The position numbers and the translations under genes are program-made. Below, in pieces: positions 39,801 through 51,116 of a stretch of 64,000 nt of DNA. The DNA is from Lepidonotus clava (taxonomy: Eukaryota; Annelida; Polychaeta; Phyllodocida; Polynoidae): positions 29,825,075 through 29,889,074 of the forward strand of contig OW387145.1 in assembly GCA_936440205.1 (NCBI GenBank), read 5' to 3'. Below the pieces are notes generated by a model. It worked only from the letters and a program-made list of their open reading frames with translations, was not told the origin of the DNA and did not search any database. Within the stretch, counting starts at the first letter, position 1. Each line of letters begins with the position of its first letter.

Positions 39801-40579
39801 ATCTAGAGCTCATCTGAATTATAGATTTTTCATGTCACATGTTCCTGTCGACTTAAATAGGGAAGAAGTAATACTTATCTTGATGATTCAATAATATACT
39901 TTAGGTTTATGGCTACCAAGTTTTGACGTAGAATCCCTTTGAGATAGAATAGAATCGTTCCACTGGAATGGACACATATCAAAATCACGCAAAAGAGGAA
40001 AGATATGTTGGAGATTTTCAAAGAAGGATACTCGCAGCACTAATACACTAATCCCCTTGGATTAATTCTATTTTCCTTACGTTTTAGGACACCCCTCATG
40101 GTAGTGAGGTGGAACTGACCACCTTTGGGGTCAAGCAGCCGCAGCAAGCGGATGACCGGAAGGCCAATGCCCCCACCCGACCAACTTACGCCGCCGCCGC
40201 CGAGGAGACTGCGCAGACAGACTTCTCCGACACCGACGACGACGACGCGCATCGGTCGATGGAGGAACTAGAGGGGCAGGCGCTACTCGACGATATCGAA
40301 CGCGAGACCGGATATAAGATAGCGGCGGGTCCTGCCGGCAACCGGAAGAGCGTCGCCGACAAGTACCGCTTCAGCGACGACGAGGAGGCGCGCGAGTCGT
40401 CGCGCGACTACGACCGGAAGTACCCCATGGGCGACGATCGCTTCTCCAGTGAGGAGGAGCTGGATAAGGGGGGTTTACATTATGATGTGAACGATATTAC
40501 CGCCGAACTGCCCCCAACGCCCGAAGGGTCGGGGGATGAGGGAGGCTATTCCAAAGCAAAGAATCCATTCGAATCTTGA
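24862..40579 (+). CDS. Mucin-like single-pass membrane protein with tandem NPF modules
   Basis: Eight exons: 24862-24982, 34136-35047, 35523-35664, 36218-36332, 37021-37164, 38023-38124, 38872-38973 and 40088-40579, with phases 1, 1, 2, 0, 0, 0, 0, giving 709 residues. Residues 1-28 are a signal peptide (WILIAAGVLLLAF). The ectodomain (29-358) has no cysteine, is Pro/Glu/Thr-rich with several Asn-X-Ser/Thr sites, and holds a Thr/Pro tract (coded at 34806-34893) suited to O-glycosylation. The TM helix is 359-383, followed by RKKR. Exons 5-7 each encode a repeat built on PPPPNPFTGE-V/I-DA ending in a tyrosine motif (EYYEK, EYFEQ, EYFGQ); NPF lies at 455-457, 492-494 and 526-528. The last exon is acidic and ends KNPFES, a fourth NPF. 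NPF tripeptides bind EH domains of endocytic proteins (Eps15, intersectin, EHD), so an endocytic or recycling role is inferred. No homologue is recognised. Intron 1 is 9.1 kb and may hide small exons. Confidence 0.8.
25092..26010. mobile_element. 919-bp TIR element with internal TTAGTCA repeats
   Basis: The ends are inverted repeats: CACTGAAAAAAGTG at both termini, then a short variable gap, then TTAGAAAGTTAGTCAAA on both sides. The body is studded with 'gttagtcaa' and 'gactaac' phrases in both orientations. No transposase frame is present, so this is a non-autonomous DNA element. It contains a tRNA-like segment at 25771-25840. Confidence 0.75.
25771..25840 (+). other. tRNA-like segment (degenerate, Gly-CCC-like)
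   Basis: 'agtatagtggttagagca' looks like a D-arm with box A, 'gcttcccatgc' like an anticodon loop with CCC, and 'aagttcgagtcctgg' like a T-arm with box B. The T-stem has a mismatch and the 5' and 3' acceptor strands do not pair, so it is a tRNA-derived relic, not a working tRNA gene. Confidence 0.6.
31638..31870. mobile_element. 233-bp MITE with TA target site
   Basis: Terminal inverted repeats GGGAGTTTTAGCAACCCC and its near-exact complement at the right end, flanked by TA on both sides (31636-31637 and 31871-31872). No coding capacity. TA duplication suggests a Tc1/mariner-mobilised element. Confidence 0.8.
32163..32201 (+). other. Candidate 39-nt Thr-rich microexon of the NPF protein gene
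   Basis: It is flanked by AG (32161-32162) and GTGAGT (32202-32207). Its length of 39 keeps phase 1 on both sides, exactly what the intron between exons 1 and 2 needs. Spliced in, it would add ADVTTTTKGTGIL-like residues, in keeping with the Thr-rich ectodomain. The pyrimidine tract is poor, so it may be chance or a cassette exon. Confidence 0.4.
32766..32990. mobile_element. 225-bp MITE with about 50-bp inverted ends
   Basis: The left end, running through 'tcttcgtaactaattttg' and 'ctaatcagggaaatttt', is matched in reverse complement at 32943-32990 with few differences. The centre is unique and AT-rich. No frame is present. Confidence 0.8.
37021..38973 (+). repeat. Tandemly duplicated NPF exons (three units)
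   Basis: Exons 37021-37164 (3' part), 38023-38124 and 38872-38973 share the core APPPPNPFTGE, then V/I-D-A, and end in an EY[YF]-E/G-[KQ] motif directly before the donor. The last two are both exactly 102 bases and all boundaries are phase 0, so each unit can be gained or skipped without changing the frame. The introns between them are not obviously similar, so the duplications are not recent. Confidence 0.85.
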
Positions 40580-40831
40580 AAAAGGTATGAGGTATGAGGC
40601 TAGTTTGTAAGGTATTTTCCGTTCACCTGTATACAAATAATATACAGTGATTCTCATTCGACCATGACTAGGATCAGCATTATAGATTCGCCACCAATAT
40701 AAGTGTTAGCTTGCAGTGGTCAAAACCCAGGAACTCTGTATATATATCAAACATGTTCCTTTTTAGAAGTTTGGCAAAAAAAAACAGCAAAGGTAATATT
40801 TTTATAGGTAAGTGTGACTCTAGATGAGTCA

Positions 40832-40837
40832 AATAAA
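40832..40837 (+). terminator. Polyadenylation signal of the NPF protein gene
   Basis: AATAAA about 250 bases after the stop codon, followed by 'gtatttctgctc'. It is the first good hexamer downstream on this strand. Confidence 0.5.
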
Positions 40838-43165
40838 GTATTTCTGCTCAGCCCGGCATTGCCAAGTATAAATGTTCGAGTATTATCATCAGTTCCTTGA
40901 AAGTCATCTAATCAAGCTTTTATTATCAGATTATTTTGCATTGAGCTGATTGTTAGATTTTACATGTAATAAGGTATAATTATTTGTAAGAATAGGTCTA
41001 ATCGTACGGAAAGTGTATTTTAGTGAGGGATTAAAGTTTATCATGTATATCCACCCATGTGTTCACTGCAGAATAAAATCGGTGACGGCGAAGATGTTAG
41101 AGACCAAGGTGCCTTAAAGACAGTATTAAACTAATCTTATAAATGTACCAAATTGACTAACATTATGTCTAATCCCAGTGAACAATATCTTTAAGAGACC
41201 TTTGACAACAACATGATCAAGGCTGTAAAACCACATGTAAAAGTATTATGATATTAAATATAAAATATGCAGACATACAATGGGTAACTTTGCAAATACC
41301 TTTGTAGTTTCGATTTTTCAATTTGAATATTGGTAGTTATTGGACTTTTTTCACCTAATTTTGATCTCTTTTCAACTTATTGATATTACGATGGTTCCAT
41401 TTATATTTGAGGATCCTTTCTCCATTCCTACAATAAAACAATCAGTCGGTGCTCTATCATTTGTGTAATGAACAAGAGTATAAAGCCAAAGACTTACCAC
41501 TAAGTAGTCATTAAGATGTAACGTCGGTGCAGATGTTTAATTTACTAAAAGTATTATCATGATAATTTATCTGTCATATAGCTGTCTTTAGATGAATGAG
41601 TGTATGTACATTAACATGTGTATGGCAAATTTTACTCCGATATTTGACTATTTCAGAATCAATTTTCAATAAATCTTGCCACTATATAAAGTTTCCTCCA
41701 GTGGGGCGGATTTAAATTTCCTTCAGCAATACGAAGGGATACACCGTTAAGATCAGATTTAGTAAAATGGTCTGTAATAATTGCCATTTCCATAGGCAAT
41801 TTGGCGGTTCGCCTTTCAAAGAAATTGTTGTTTTCCAATATTATATATGTATTTGGGTGCTAGAGAATAGGCTGTGATCCATAGCATATCATTAGCCATG
41901 CCCCATCGATTGAACTTCGTTTTGATACGAAGCCGCCCAGCATTAAAAGGGTTTTCTCAAGAAAAATTATTAGATGGTTACCTGTATATTTCTGATAGTC
42001 TGTCAGTTTCTGGTGATTTTCACAAACCCTACAGAGCTTTTATATAAATCCTCATCCACTTATATGTGTGTTTATGTAAATTAGTGGTTTCATACAATCG
42101 TTTCCCAAATCGTATACAACAATCGATTTGAAGAAGAAATAATAGTTGCGTCTATCTAGAAAGAGATATTACTGTGACTTTCTCTTCAGAAATACACATC
42201 TGATATCTGGTATTGTGCAGAAAATGCTGCTCTTGAATATAAATTATCAAGATTACTATGTTTGTGTGTGGGCAATTTATCGTAAGCCTCCTTTCTCTCT
42301 TTCAAATTAACTGAGCAATGGTAAAATTATTTTGTCACGTATGATTTCAATGGTAAACATATTTGCCATACATGGTATAACTTTAAAGGTAAAATCTGTT
42401 GTTACGAAAGGTATGATTTCACAGGTAAATCCTGTCCTTTTGATGCAATCATTATTTGCTGATTCTTCACAAAAAGCATCATCTGCCCACATTTGGGTCA
42501 CTCACAGAATTGGAACTATACCCCAAATAACCATGAACTATGTTTACGATCTATATTGACCCACATCCAACAGTAATGATTTACATAACGTCTATTGAAA
42601 CTTAGGTGATTGCTATTGTCATTGATCTTAGCTGTAACCAATGGCAATGATGTAACACGGTAACATGAACATTCCAATGATGTACATAAACAGTTTATAT
42701 ATTTCTATTTTCAGTGAGACTTCCGTCAAAGACTATGTTCTGAAAAAGACTAATTTAATATGATATTATGTCATTTTAATAGTCGTTACGTTTGGTCCAT
42801 GTGTAGATTTATGATTATTATTTATCCTTTACTGCATGAGTAACCTTTACACTTGCATGCCAAGCACACTTGTCATAATCATAGTGGTTAGTTTTGATAT
42901 TTTTTGTTTATAGTGGAGCTACGTTCCACTGGTTCATTCTAGAAAGGTGTTCCCTGGTGCAAGCATTAGGCTTATGCCTATGCCTATGGTGGATTTCAAT
43001 TGCACCCTAAAAGAAAATTCCTCAAAACTGAGCACATATATCTGAGAGCAACACCTTATTCTATCATGATAGACTGCAATGCCTAAAAGAATTCGATAAC
43101 AAAGTGTAAATAATTGGTTCAAGATCAGATTTAAAACACGCTTTTTGCCTTAAACTTATCCATTC

Positions 43166-43171
43166 TTTATT
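43166..43171 (-). terminator. Polyadenylation signal of CUTC
   Basis: Reverse-strand AATAAA about 340 bases beyond the CUTC stop codon; the nearest good hexamer seen on that strand. Confidence 0.4.
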
Positions 43172-43508
43172 GCTTCTTTGTAATTTGTACATATAAGTAG
43201 ATACGGATGACTATTGTGATGAGCGCTCCTTTGTGGTCTAAGACCTAATTCCCCAACAATTGTAACATTAGAAGTAATAAAATAAAGTACACAATGTCAT
43301 CTGCAATCATTGTCAATTATTTTCCCATGTCATTATGGGTTATGTATATAGAATATGCTGCATCGTTAGTTAAAACATAATATTATTTCAAATGTATTGA
43401 TATCATTCATATACCTATCACTCTCCATTTAGACAACATTCACTTTCTTAAAGTAACAGATTTGTAATTCATGTACATACCCCATGTACAAATCTCCAAA
43501 GGGCAACA

Positions 43509-46439
43509 TCACATTTTCGTAACAGACTTGGCTACTTTTACGAAAGTCCCCACTTTTGTGACGTCAGAGACCTTGAGCCCAAATTCAGGCGGACTGAGAG
43601 ACGCTCCCATAGTGACATGTGACTTCCGGTACGTCATGCCTGACGGGATTGATGCGCGCGCAGACCCGTGGAACTCCTGACATCCGGTCATCTGAAGTAT
43701 GCGGGCAAGGTTACGCTCATTGATACCACCGCCTGAAAAAGAAATAATTTATTCGGTAAAATTTATCAGTGTGTTTCGATGGTACATAGCGTGAATCTTA
43801 TTTAGTTTCAACATAGAGATACATGGTTTCAATGCCTTGTTAGATATTCAATTAAACCCCATTGTTTTGAGAGAAAGTTGTTAGCTCTTCGTATAAGGAT
43901 ACATTAAGGTATATTCAACATTGCTCCATATATGACCTATACATAAGAGAAGATTCATATTACTTATGGTTCTCTAACTATAAGCAAATGGCATATTTAA
44001 CTTCTTATTGTCAATGTTAATTGGCCAGCAAGACAAACTACTGGTCAGTGGGTTACAGCAAAAAAGCTCTTACCTGGAACGACAATTATCCTTCCAGCTG
44101 CCTATAATTTGAAAAAAAGATAAAATTTTCATCATACATTAGTATGTTGATTACATTACATGATTCGGTCTTGTTTTATGCTTTTATCAAATCACATTTG
44201 TAAACGTAATTCTTTGAGGAGGGTGAGAAACATAATTATTTCATTTTGGTTATAACCTATTCCCCTTGATTCCAATTAGGAGAACTACTTTTCTGGGCTT
44301 CTGGGTACCAGCAGTAGGTTATCAGTGTAGCACCCCGGGAACTTTCTTGGCTGCTGGTGCTCGGCATGTACACCAATAACCTATGACTGGTACCCAATGG
44401 CCCAGAAAAGTCGTTCTTCTCCTAGTTAACTCGATACCAGTTAACTGCAATGCATCCAATGACTAATATGGAACAATAACTACTCAGTAATTCCTTAGTA
44501 GTCACCTGTTTGACGAGGTCGGCGATGACCGGTGCCCCTTCCAGGGCCGACGACTCGCCCCCACTGGTCAGAACCCGCTCACACCCCAGGCCTATGAGGG
44601 CCTCCAGGGCCTCGGACAGGTCAGGGGTCATGTCGATGGCTGAGAGAGAAACAAATAGAATTAAAAATGTTAATATATTGGACAAATTATTTCTAAAAGC
44701 TTTTACTACATTTTGCGCAACAATATCCATTGTGATGTACGTTTGTTTTCTTTTTATGCATTCCTAATACATTATTTATTCAGGAGAGAAATATTACGTG
44801 AGGAGTATGTATACATACTAGATCTCGACTTTGTTCCATTACATGTTTCATTTCATTAATATCATTAATTGGTAGTCCTATACGGAGACTTACCCCTGTG
44901 GAATGTAACAGGAAGAGGCCTTGCCAAATCTGTGGAATAAGAGAAGCCATCATAACAATAGCGCTATATATCTATAGATATCTGTATGTAGTTTGATAGT
45001 AAAGTCAAATAATCATTTAACTTACATGATGACTATAACATTTACATAACGAGTCTGAAGACGTCAAATAGCCCATTGGAACGGTGACCGCAAGGGATTA
45101 CTCGTAACTGGCACCACCTGTTGATTCAATCATGAATTAGAATCTATGATGATATTATTTCATATGATACCATATATTTGGAGCTATTTGGGCATTTGGA
45201 GCCTTTTTACAATCGACGAACGATTTTATCTATTAAGGCTAGAAAATGAAAAGTTACCTATAAGTTCTCGACAACGTGAGACATCGACTTTTCCGTCGCT
45301 GTAGAGTGAAAACGTGAAACACACATTTATAAGCATTAAGTTTTCCTGGTTATTGTAAGTACAATAATCACGCCACCTCCAATGTCTTTAGATAATACTC
45401 TCACTTAAAATCTTAATTCTATATGTGCTGTCTATTCCATTCTGGTAAAGCAGGCAAAATGGGATACTAAGCTTGTAATTCTAAAGGAAATATTAGCAAA
45501 AAAACATACATGGAGGAGGAATTTCTGCACCGCTATTGTCCACCATAGAGATACATAGGATCTCATGTATGTATGTGTCCATTGAATTAAGAAGGAACGG
45601 CATAAGAATACTCTTGATAGAGAGGATGTTAAATACGATAAAATAGTCGTCTCGGTGGTAAAAGTAGATATCTGATACTAAATGCAGTGACAGTATAGCC
45701 ATTGAAGTTAAATGATTTTCATATATTCTTAATTTATTCTTGTCTAATAGTGATACTGAGTATATGGCAATAATCTCAATTTAAATACGGAAATCAAGCT
45801 GTCAGTGCAGGCTATAGGCCTACGGTAGTCAATTCTCCCTACCACGGATAGTATATTTCCTGGAGTTAACCTGCAGACTATCCCTTATCAGAGTGCATGT
45901 TGGGAAATATGTTATAGTATAGAATTTTTCATTATTCATGGCATTATTAATTTTGTGGTATAAGGTGACGGATACCAATATCAACTATTCTTTCATTTAT
46001 CATCCATATATGTCTAACATTTCTTCAGATCGTTTGAAAATTCATCCATTGCACATTGACATATAGCAAATATTCATGCATTTTCTTTAGTTTTTCCTCT
46101 TTTATTGTCAACAAAAATCGTTCAAATTAGCCTGCAGGTGTCTAAAATACAGTAAATCAGCTATCCGTGGTAGGTAGAATTGTATGCTCTGTATGTTAAC
46201 AGCGGTAATCAGTGCGCGGATAACCCTTCCTATTATAATAATTAACGTTAGTTTTCCTTTCTTAACTCACCTGTTTAACATGCCCAGGACGATACCGTCG
46301 GCCCCTGCCGTCCTGAGGTGACGTAGGTCTAACTTCATGACGTCATACTCCTCGTCTGAGTAAAGGAAGTCGCCGCCCCGGGGTCGTAGCATGACGTAAA
46401 CAGGGATGGTGACGTGACGTTTTATCATCTCCAGCATAC
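43509..46439 (-). CDS. CUTC: CutC family protein (CUTC), N-terminal exon(s) not found
   Basis: Six exons in transcript order: 46439-46271, 45298-45258, 44929-44894, 44639-44506, 44101-44074 and 43732-43509, with phases 2, 1, 1, 0, 1 at the junctions. They code for 209 residues to a TGA. Diagnostic stretches parallel human CUTC in order: IPVYVMLRPRGGDFLYSDEE, GADGIVLGML, RPLPVTFHRAIDMTPD, ERVLTSGGESSALEG, VPGGGINERN and MGASLS...LKVSDVTKV. CutC proteins are TIM-barrel proteins first linked to copper tolerance; human CUTC binds copper, but the enzymatic role is unsettled. The first exon here enters in phase 1 in the middle of the barrel, so about 60 N-terminal residues must lie upstream (beyond 46439 on +); I could not find them, and repeats fill much of that space. 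One exon is only 28 bases. The rest is complete and looks functional. Confidence 0.88.
44274..44427. mobile_element. 154-bp foldback MITE in a CUTC intron
   Basis: 'aattaggagaac', 'ttttctgggc' and 'gggtaccagcagtaggtta' on the left are mirrored by 'taacctatgactggtaccc', 'gcccagaaaag' and 'ttctcctagtt' on the right, giving roughly 50-bp imperfect inverted arms. It lies between the 28-nt exon and the exon at 44506-44639. Confidence 0.75.
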
Positions 46440-46975
46440 CTTTGTTATGTGTGGAAGGAATAACATTATCAAAGTCCACATACGTTGTAACAGTAACGCG
46501 AGGCAATTGATACAACAGCAGTATCATGAATACAATGGGATAATATATTTTTATTATTAGTTCTTTTTTCCCCAACGTTTTGCTTCATTCGGCAATTGAT
46601 ACTAATTTAATTAGTGTTTTAACACATTAAAATACATCTCCATGATATCATATTCGATTACTCTATAATTGAAAGGGTATTTGTGCGTATGATCATTGTT
46701 TTATTGCTTAAATTATGTATGACTGTACATTTGCTTGGAGATATTGGTGCAAATTCCATGACAAATGATTGTTAGCACGAATAGATATCGAAATGAACCG
46801 GTTTAAGTAATTTTGGTGTGAGTTAAGGGAACGCTATGAAAGAATGTTGAGGCGCCATATAAGCACAAATAACTTCCCATTATTTTACCCGTACGGGAGG
46901 TAAATATGTCCCCGCCACAGCCAAACCAAGCATGCAACTAAAACCTCTCCTTATAAGTCGGTAATGTATTATATA
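46440..46975. other. Upstream CUTC intron, nothing further recognised
   Basis: This is immediately upstream of the first located CUTC exon. The open frame that continues the exon leftwards in protein terms is intron read-through (hydrophobic and unlike CutC). No match to the expected N-terminal CutC motifs was found here. Confidence 0.5.
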
Positions 46976-47480
46976 TATATATAAAACCAGCATTAGGTGT
47001 ACACTACTATCCAAAAAAACCAGCATTAGGGGCACACCAGGATTAGAGGCACATATTCGTGTGCCCCTAATGTTCAGAGTGTTAGGACACGTTTAAAACA
47101 TACAACTGAATGCTAAATACAATTTAATTGGGTTGTTAAAACTTAAACAAGTTAGTTTAGATAACCTCGACAAATTTCCTATTTTTTTAATATTAGAATT
47201 TTTTAACTGAAATTTTCATACTGCATATCTTGTGATGCGAAAAAAACCAGCATTAGGTGTACACAACTATATCTGGCCTTATGCTCTAAATAGGGTCTAT
47301 ATGTTGCATTAGATAAATTTTGCATGGAAAACACACCAAGAGCTATCTAATTTATAATCAGAGTCTTGATTGATCATTGCATTAAAAATCGGGAAATTTA
47401 TCACCATGGGTGAAGAGTGTTTTGGCATATTATTCAGGCATATATAAGTGTACACCTAATGCTGGTTTTTTATATAATAT
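46976..47480. mobile_element. About 500-bp MITE with AT-rich ends and AACCAGCATTAGG repeats
   Basis: The ends are 'aaaccagcattaggtgtaca' (46983 on) and its complement at about 47447-47471, both next to runs of TA. The same phrase recurs inside at 47016 and 47247, and a partial complement ('gtgcccctaatg') at about 47060, so the element has a subterminal-repeat structure. No coding capacity. Confidence 0.7.
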
Positions 47481-47516
47481 ATATAGCCATAAAGTGCACA
47501 TTGATAAAAGTTTTAA

Positions 47517-49745
47517 TGCCATATATCTTTGACAAAAATTAAGATAGAAATGCAAGCAAGGTGTCAAATTGAAGCATTTAACTAGTGCTTTTGCCTGTAA
47601 ATGTTGAATTGGTATCTAGGTTGAGTTGGTTGCCATGGTAACCAGAATACCTTAGAAAATGGCTATTTTTTCCCCCATTTTCCTTCTGAATGTTCCATAT
47701 CTTGACTGCTACTTAAGATAGAAACTTAAGTAAGGTGTCAAATCGAAGTATTCAGTTAGTGCTTTTGTATGGAAGTACTAAATTTGATTTTACAGTTATT
47801 TGGTTGCCATGGTTACCAGATTTCTTGTAAAAAATAGCCATTTTTTCCCTAATTTCTGTCTAAATGCACCATATATTCATTACTTATTAAGATAGAAACT
47901 TAAGTAAGGTGTCAAATTGAAGTATTCAGTTAGTGCTTTTGTATGGAAGTACTAAATTTGATTTTACAGTTAGTTGGTTGCCATGGTTACCAGATTTCTT
48001 GTAAGAAATAGCCGTTTTTTCCCTAATTTCTGTCTAAATGCACCATATATTCATTACTTATTAAGATAGAAACTTAAGTAAGGTGTCAAATTGAAGTATT
48101 CAGTTAGTGCTTTTGTATGGAAATACTAAATTTGATTTTACAGTTAGTTGGTTGCCATGGTTACCAGATTTCTTGTAAGAAATGGCCATTTTTTCCCTAA
48201 TTTCTGTCTAAATGCACTATATATTCATTACTTATTAAGATAGAAACTTAAGTAAGGTGTCAAATTGAAGTATTTAGTAAATGCTTTTGTATGGAAGTAC
48301 TAAATTTGATTTTACAGTTAGTTGGTTGCCATGGTTACCAGATTTCTTGTAAGAAATAGCCATTTTTTCCCTAATTTCTGTCTAAATGCACCATATATTC
48401 ATTACTTATTAAGATAGAAACTTAAGTAAGGTGTCAAATTGAAGTATTCAGTAAATGCTTTTGTATGGAAGTACTAAATTTGATTTTACAGTTAGTTGGT
48501 TGCCATGGTTACCAGATTTCTTGTAAGAAATGGCCGTTTTTCCCCTAATTTCTGTCTAAATGCACCATATATTCATTACTTACTAAGATAGAAATGCAAG
48601 TATGGTGTCTCAGTGAAGCATTCAATTAGTGCTATCATATCAAACTCCTAAATTTGATATTAGAGTGAGTTAGTTGCCATGGTTGCCATGGTTACCATAG
48701 TATTTTTTTTAAATTCCGTTTCCCCCCCTATTTTCCTTCAGAATATATGATATCTTTACTGCTAATTAAAACAAAAATGCAACCAGGGTGTCAAATTGAA
48801 GAGTTCAGTTAGTACTATTGCATGGAAGCATTAAATTTGATTCTAGAGTTTAGTTGGTTGCCATGGTTTCCTGATCTTTTGTTAAAAATATCAATTTTTT
48901 CCTTATTTTCCTTTTGAATGTACCATATCTTCACTGCTAATCAAAATAGAAAACTAACTAAAGCGTCAAATTGAAGTGTTCAGTTAGTGCTATGGTTTTG
49001 AATTGCTAACTTTATTTTTAAAGTGAGTTGGTTGCCATGGTCACCAGGATATTTGTCAAAAACGGCCATTTTTCTGCTAAATTCCTTCTGAATATCTCTT
49101 TGATGCTAACTCAGATAGAAAATCAAGTAAGGTATCAAATTGAAGTATCAGTGACATTGTGTTAAAGTGTGACCCCCCCACCACATAATGAGGCATCATG
49201 AGGTCTCAGATTTGAAAATTGAGATTATTACAGATCATAAGTGTTGATGAATTGATCTTAAGAATGGTGAAAGAATTATGTTTCTAACAGTATTCACACC
49301 AAAGTTATGAATGTTTGAAATCACATCCATTAGATACCCGATTCTTGGGAAAATGACTTCAAAGATAGTACTTCTCTTCATGGTAAGGACAATTTCCATT
49401 GACTTTATAAATAGCCACCAGGAAAAACTATTAATTACACATATTGAATCCATAATTCCATTTAGTTTGTGCCTAAAATATAATATATAGGTGTTTCCCA
49501 TGTCATTTCTGTAGAAAACTCAATTTTCTATTGAGTTTTGTACCCTTTTGCCTTCTTTTGCCATTTCCTCAGGATTGATCTGAGCGACTTATGCCTCATT
49601 TAGTGGTGGGGGGTCACAAATGTGTTTTTAAAGTGAGTTTGGTGCCATGGTTACCAGGATTTTTGTTGAAAATAGCAATTTGTTCCACAATTTTCTTCTG
49701 AATATAAAATATTTCTTCTGCTATTAAAGGAGCAGTATCATGAAA
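47517..49745. repeat. 174-bp tandem satellite, about 10-11 copies
   Basis: The phrase GTGTCAAATTGAAG recurs at 47561, 47735, 47909, 48083, 48257 and 48431, and at 48605 in a diverged form: exactly 174 bases each time. Diverged copies follow at 48788, 48964 and 49132. Copies 2-6 are nearly identical; the edge copies are diverged, as expected for unequal exchange within an array. Each central unit carries 'gttgccatggttacc'. A last copy is split by the element at 49169-49617. Confidence 0.9.
49169..49617. mobile_element. 449-bp TIR element inserted into a satellite unit
   Basis: It starts GTGACCCCCCC...ACCAC...AATGAGGCAT and ends with the near complement 'atgcctcatttagtggtggg' running to 'ggtcac'. 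Satellite sequence resumes on both sides. No significant open frame. Confidence 0.7.
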
Positions 49746-51116
49746 AAGTTGTCCCTAATGTGAGTTCTATTAACTACTTATCATCCCCGCCCCACTCCGC
49801 CTTCTGCCCCACTCCCATTCCCCCTCCTACCCCCACAACCAACGAGACAGAAGGCATGGACTTTTACAACCATCACAGTAGCAATACCACACGAAAATTA
49901 TGAATTATATTTTCAATGATTTGAATAGGCCTATGAGATGCGCCTATTCAAGTGCTTTTTCATATTTCAAATACAATTAAAATCGGACTTGGCATTCTTT
50001 AGATATTGCTACAAATATGAGGGTAAAAATTGACCTTTTTTGCATGATATTTACATTGAAACATTGGCAAACCTATGGACCCCCATTTTAGCCAATTTTA
50101 ACATGATTTTTCATCTATAAGGTTAATTTCATGCTTAAATCCGCAGATCTTAGCCTAATTGTACACCTTTATACCATATACCACTGAAAAGAGCATGTAC
50201 TTCCGCGGATCTCACCGGTTTTGCCCTATTTCTTCATATAAAAATTGTTAGTCAAAGATTGAAAATATTGGTTAAAAGCTTAAGATCAATATTCTGAAAA
50301 ACATGGCCCATGCTAGGTCAATCACAGAAAACCAAAATATTGAGACATCTCTTACATTAGTCACGCAAGAAAAAATATTAAATTGAGTCTAATCTTAAAT
50401 CAAACCTCGGATTTCCATGCCTAAGATTCCCCTCTTTCTTATGGTAATATTGGTTTTGCTCTGTTGTTACAATTAAGAAAATAATGATCAAATTCCCGTC
50501 GCCAACCTGGCAAAATACGAAATTCTATGGTTTGTTACACAATTTTTCAGGGATTGTGGTATTGCTAATCACAGTAACCTGCATGGTCCCCAGGCTCTGG
50601 ACATGCCCAGCACCAACTAGGTGCAGTCTACCTTAGTCAAGGCCCCTTCTTACAAAGCCTTTTTTAATTATCAAATTTCGTCTTGGGGTGCTGAAGCTGG
50701 TTCCTAACCTGTTTAGGGACTGGAAGGACAGCCAGTTTTTTCCAGAATATATTATATGAATTAAATTTCAAATAAGTCTACAAAACTGTCAAATTTAAGA
50801 ACTTTTTAAGGCCTTAGATTTGAGAAAATCAATTCAAGACCTTTTAAAACCTTTTAAGACTTGTGTGGGGACGCTGTCTCAAGGCAGCTACCAGCAGTCC
50901 ATATACTTGGCCTGCACACTCAAGAACCTGAGGCCCAATCTGGGCTGATTAGGATTTCCCCCAGCACCCCAACCCCCATCTCAACCCCAGTCTCTACAGG
51001 CCAGCCCAAACCCACCAGGCTTATTACATAATGTGTCACACAGCTCTGTTGTACCTCTGTGTCCTCTCGTTTGATAGGTTTAAATACGTATTTTTGAAAA
51101 TTTTTCAAAATTGAAA
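49746..51116. other. Non-coding DNA, possible old inverted element
   Basis: A weak inverted pair, 'agcaataccacacgaaaatt' near 49880 and 'ggattgtggtattgctaatc' near 50552, may mark an old element of about 0.7 kb. 'ccttttaagac'-like phrases cluster near 50800-50860. No coding or RNA signal. Confidence 0.35.

Larger units (their letters stand above)
40580..43508. other. Convergent intergenic region and 3' UTRs
   Basis: This AT-rich stretch holds the 3' ends of the rightward NPF gene and the leftward CUTC gene. Open frames here are short and unremarkable. No RNA gene or clear transposon was seen. Confidence 0.5.

Noticed and set aside
46440-46575. Upstream extension of the first CUTC exon with a hydrophobic stretch
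   Set aside because: A good splice acceptor lies at 46440-46441, and the extension does not resemble CutC.
47517-49745. CRISPR-like regular repeat array
   Set aside because: The whole 174-bp unit repeats head to tail without unique spacers, in an animal genome; it is a satellite.
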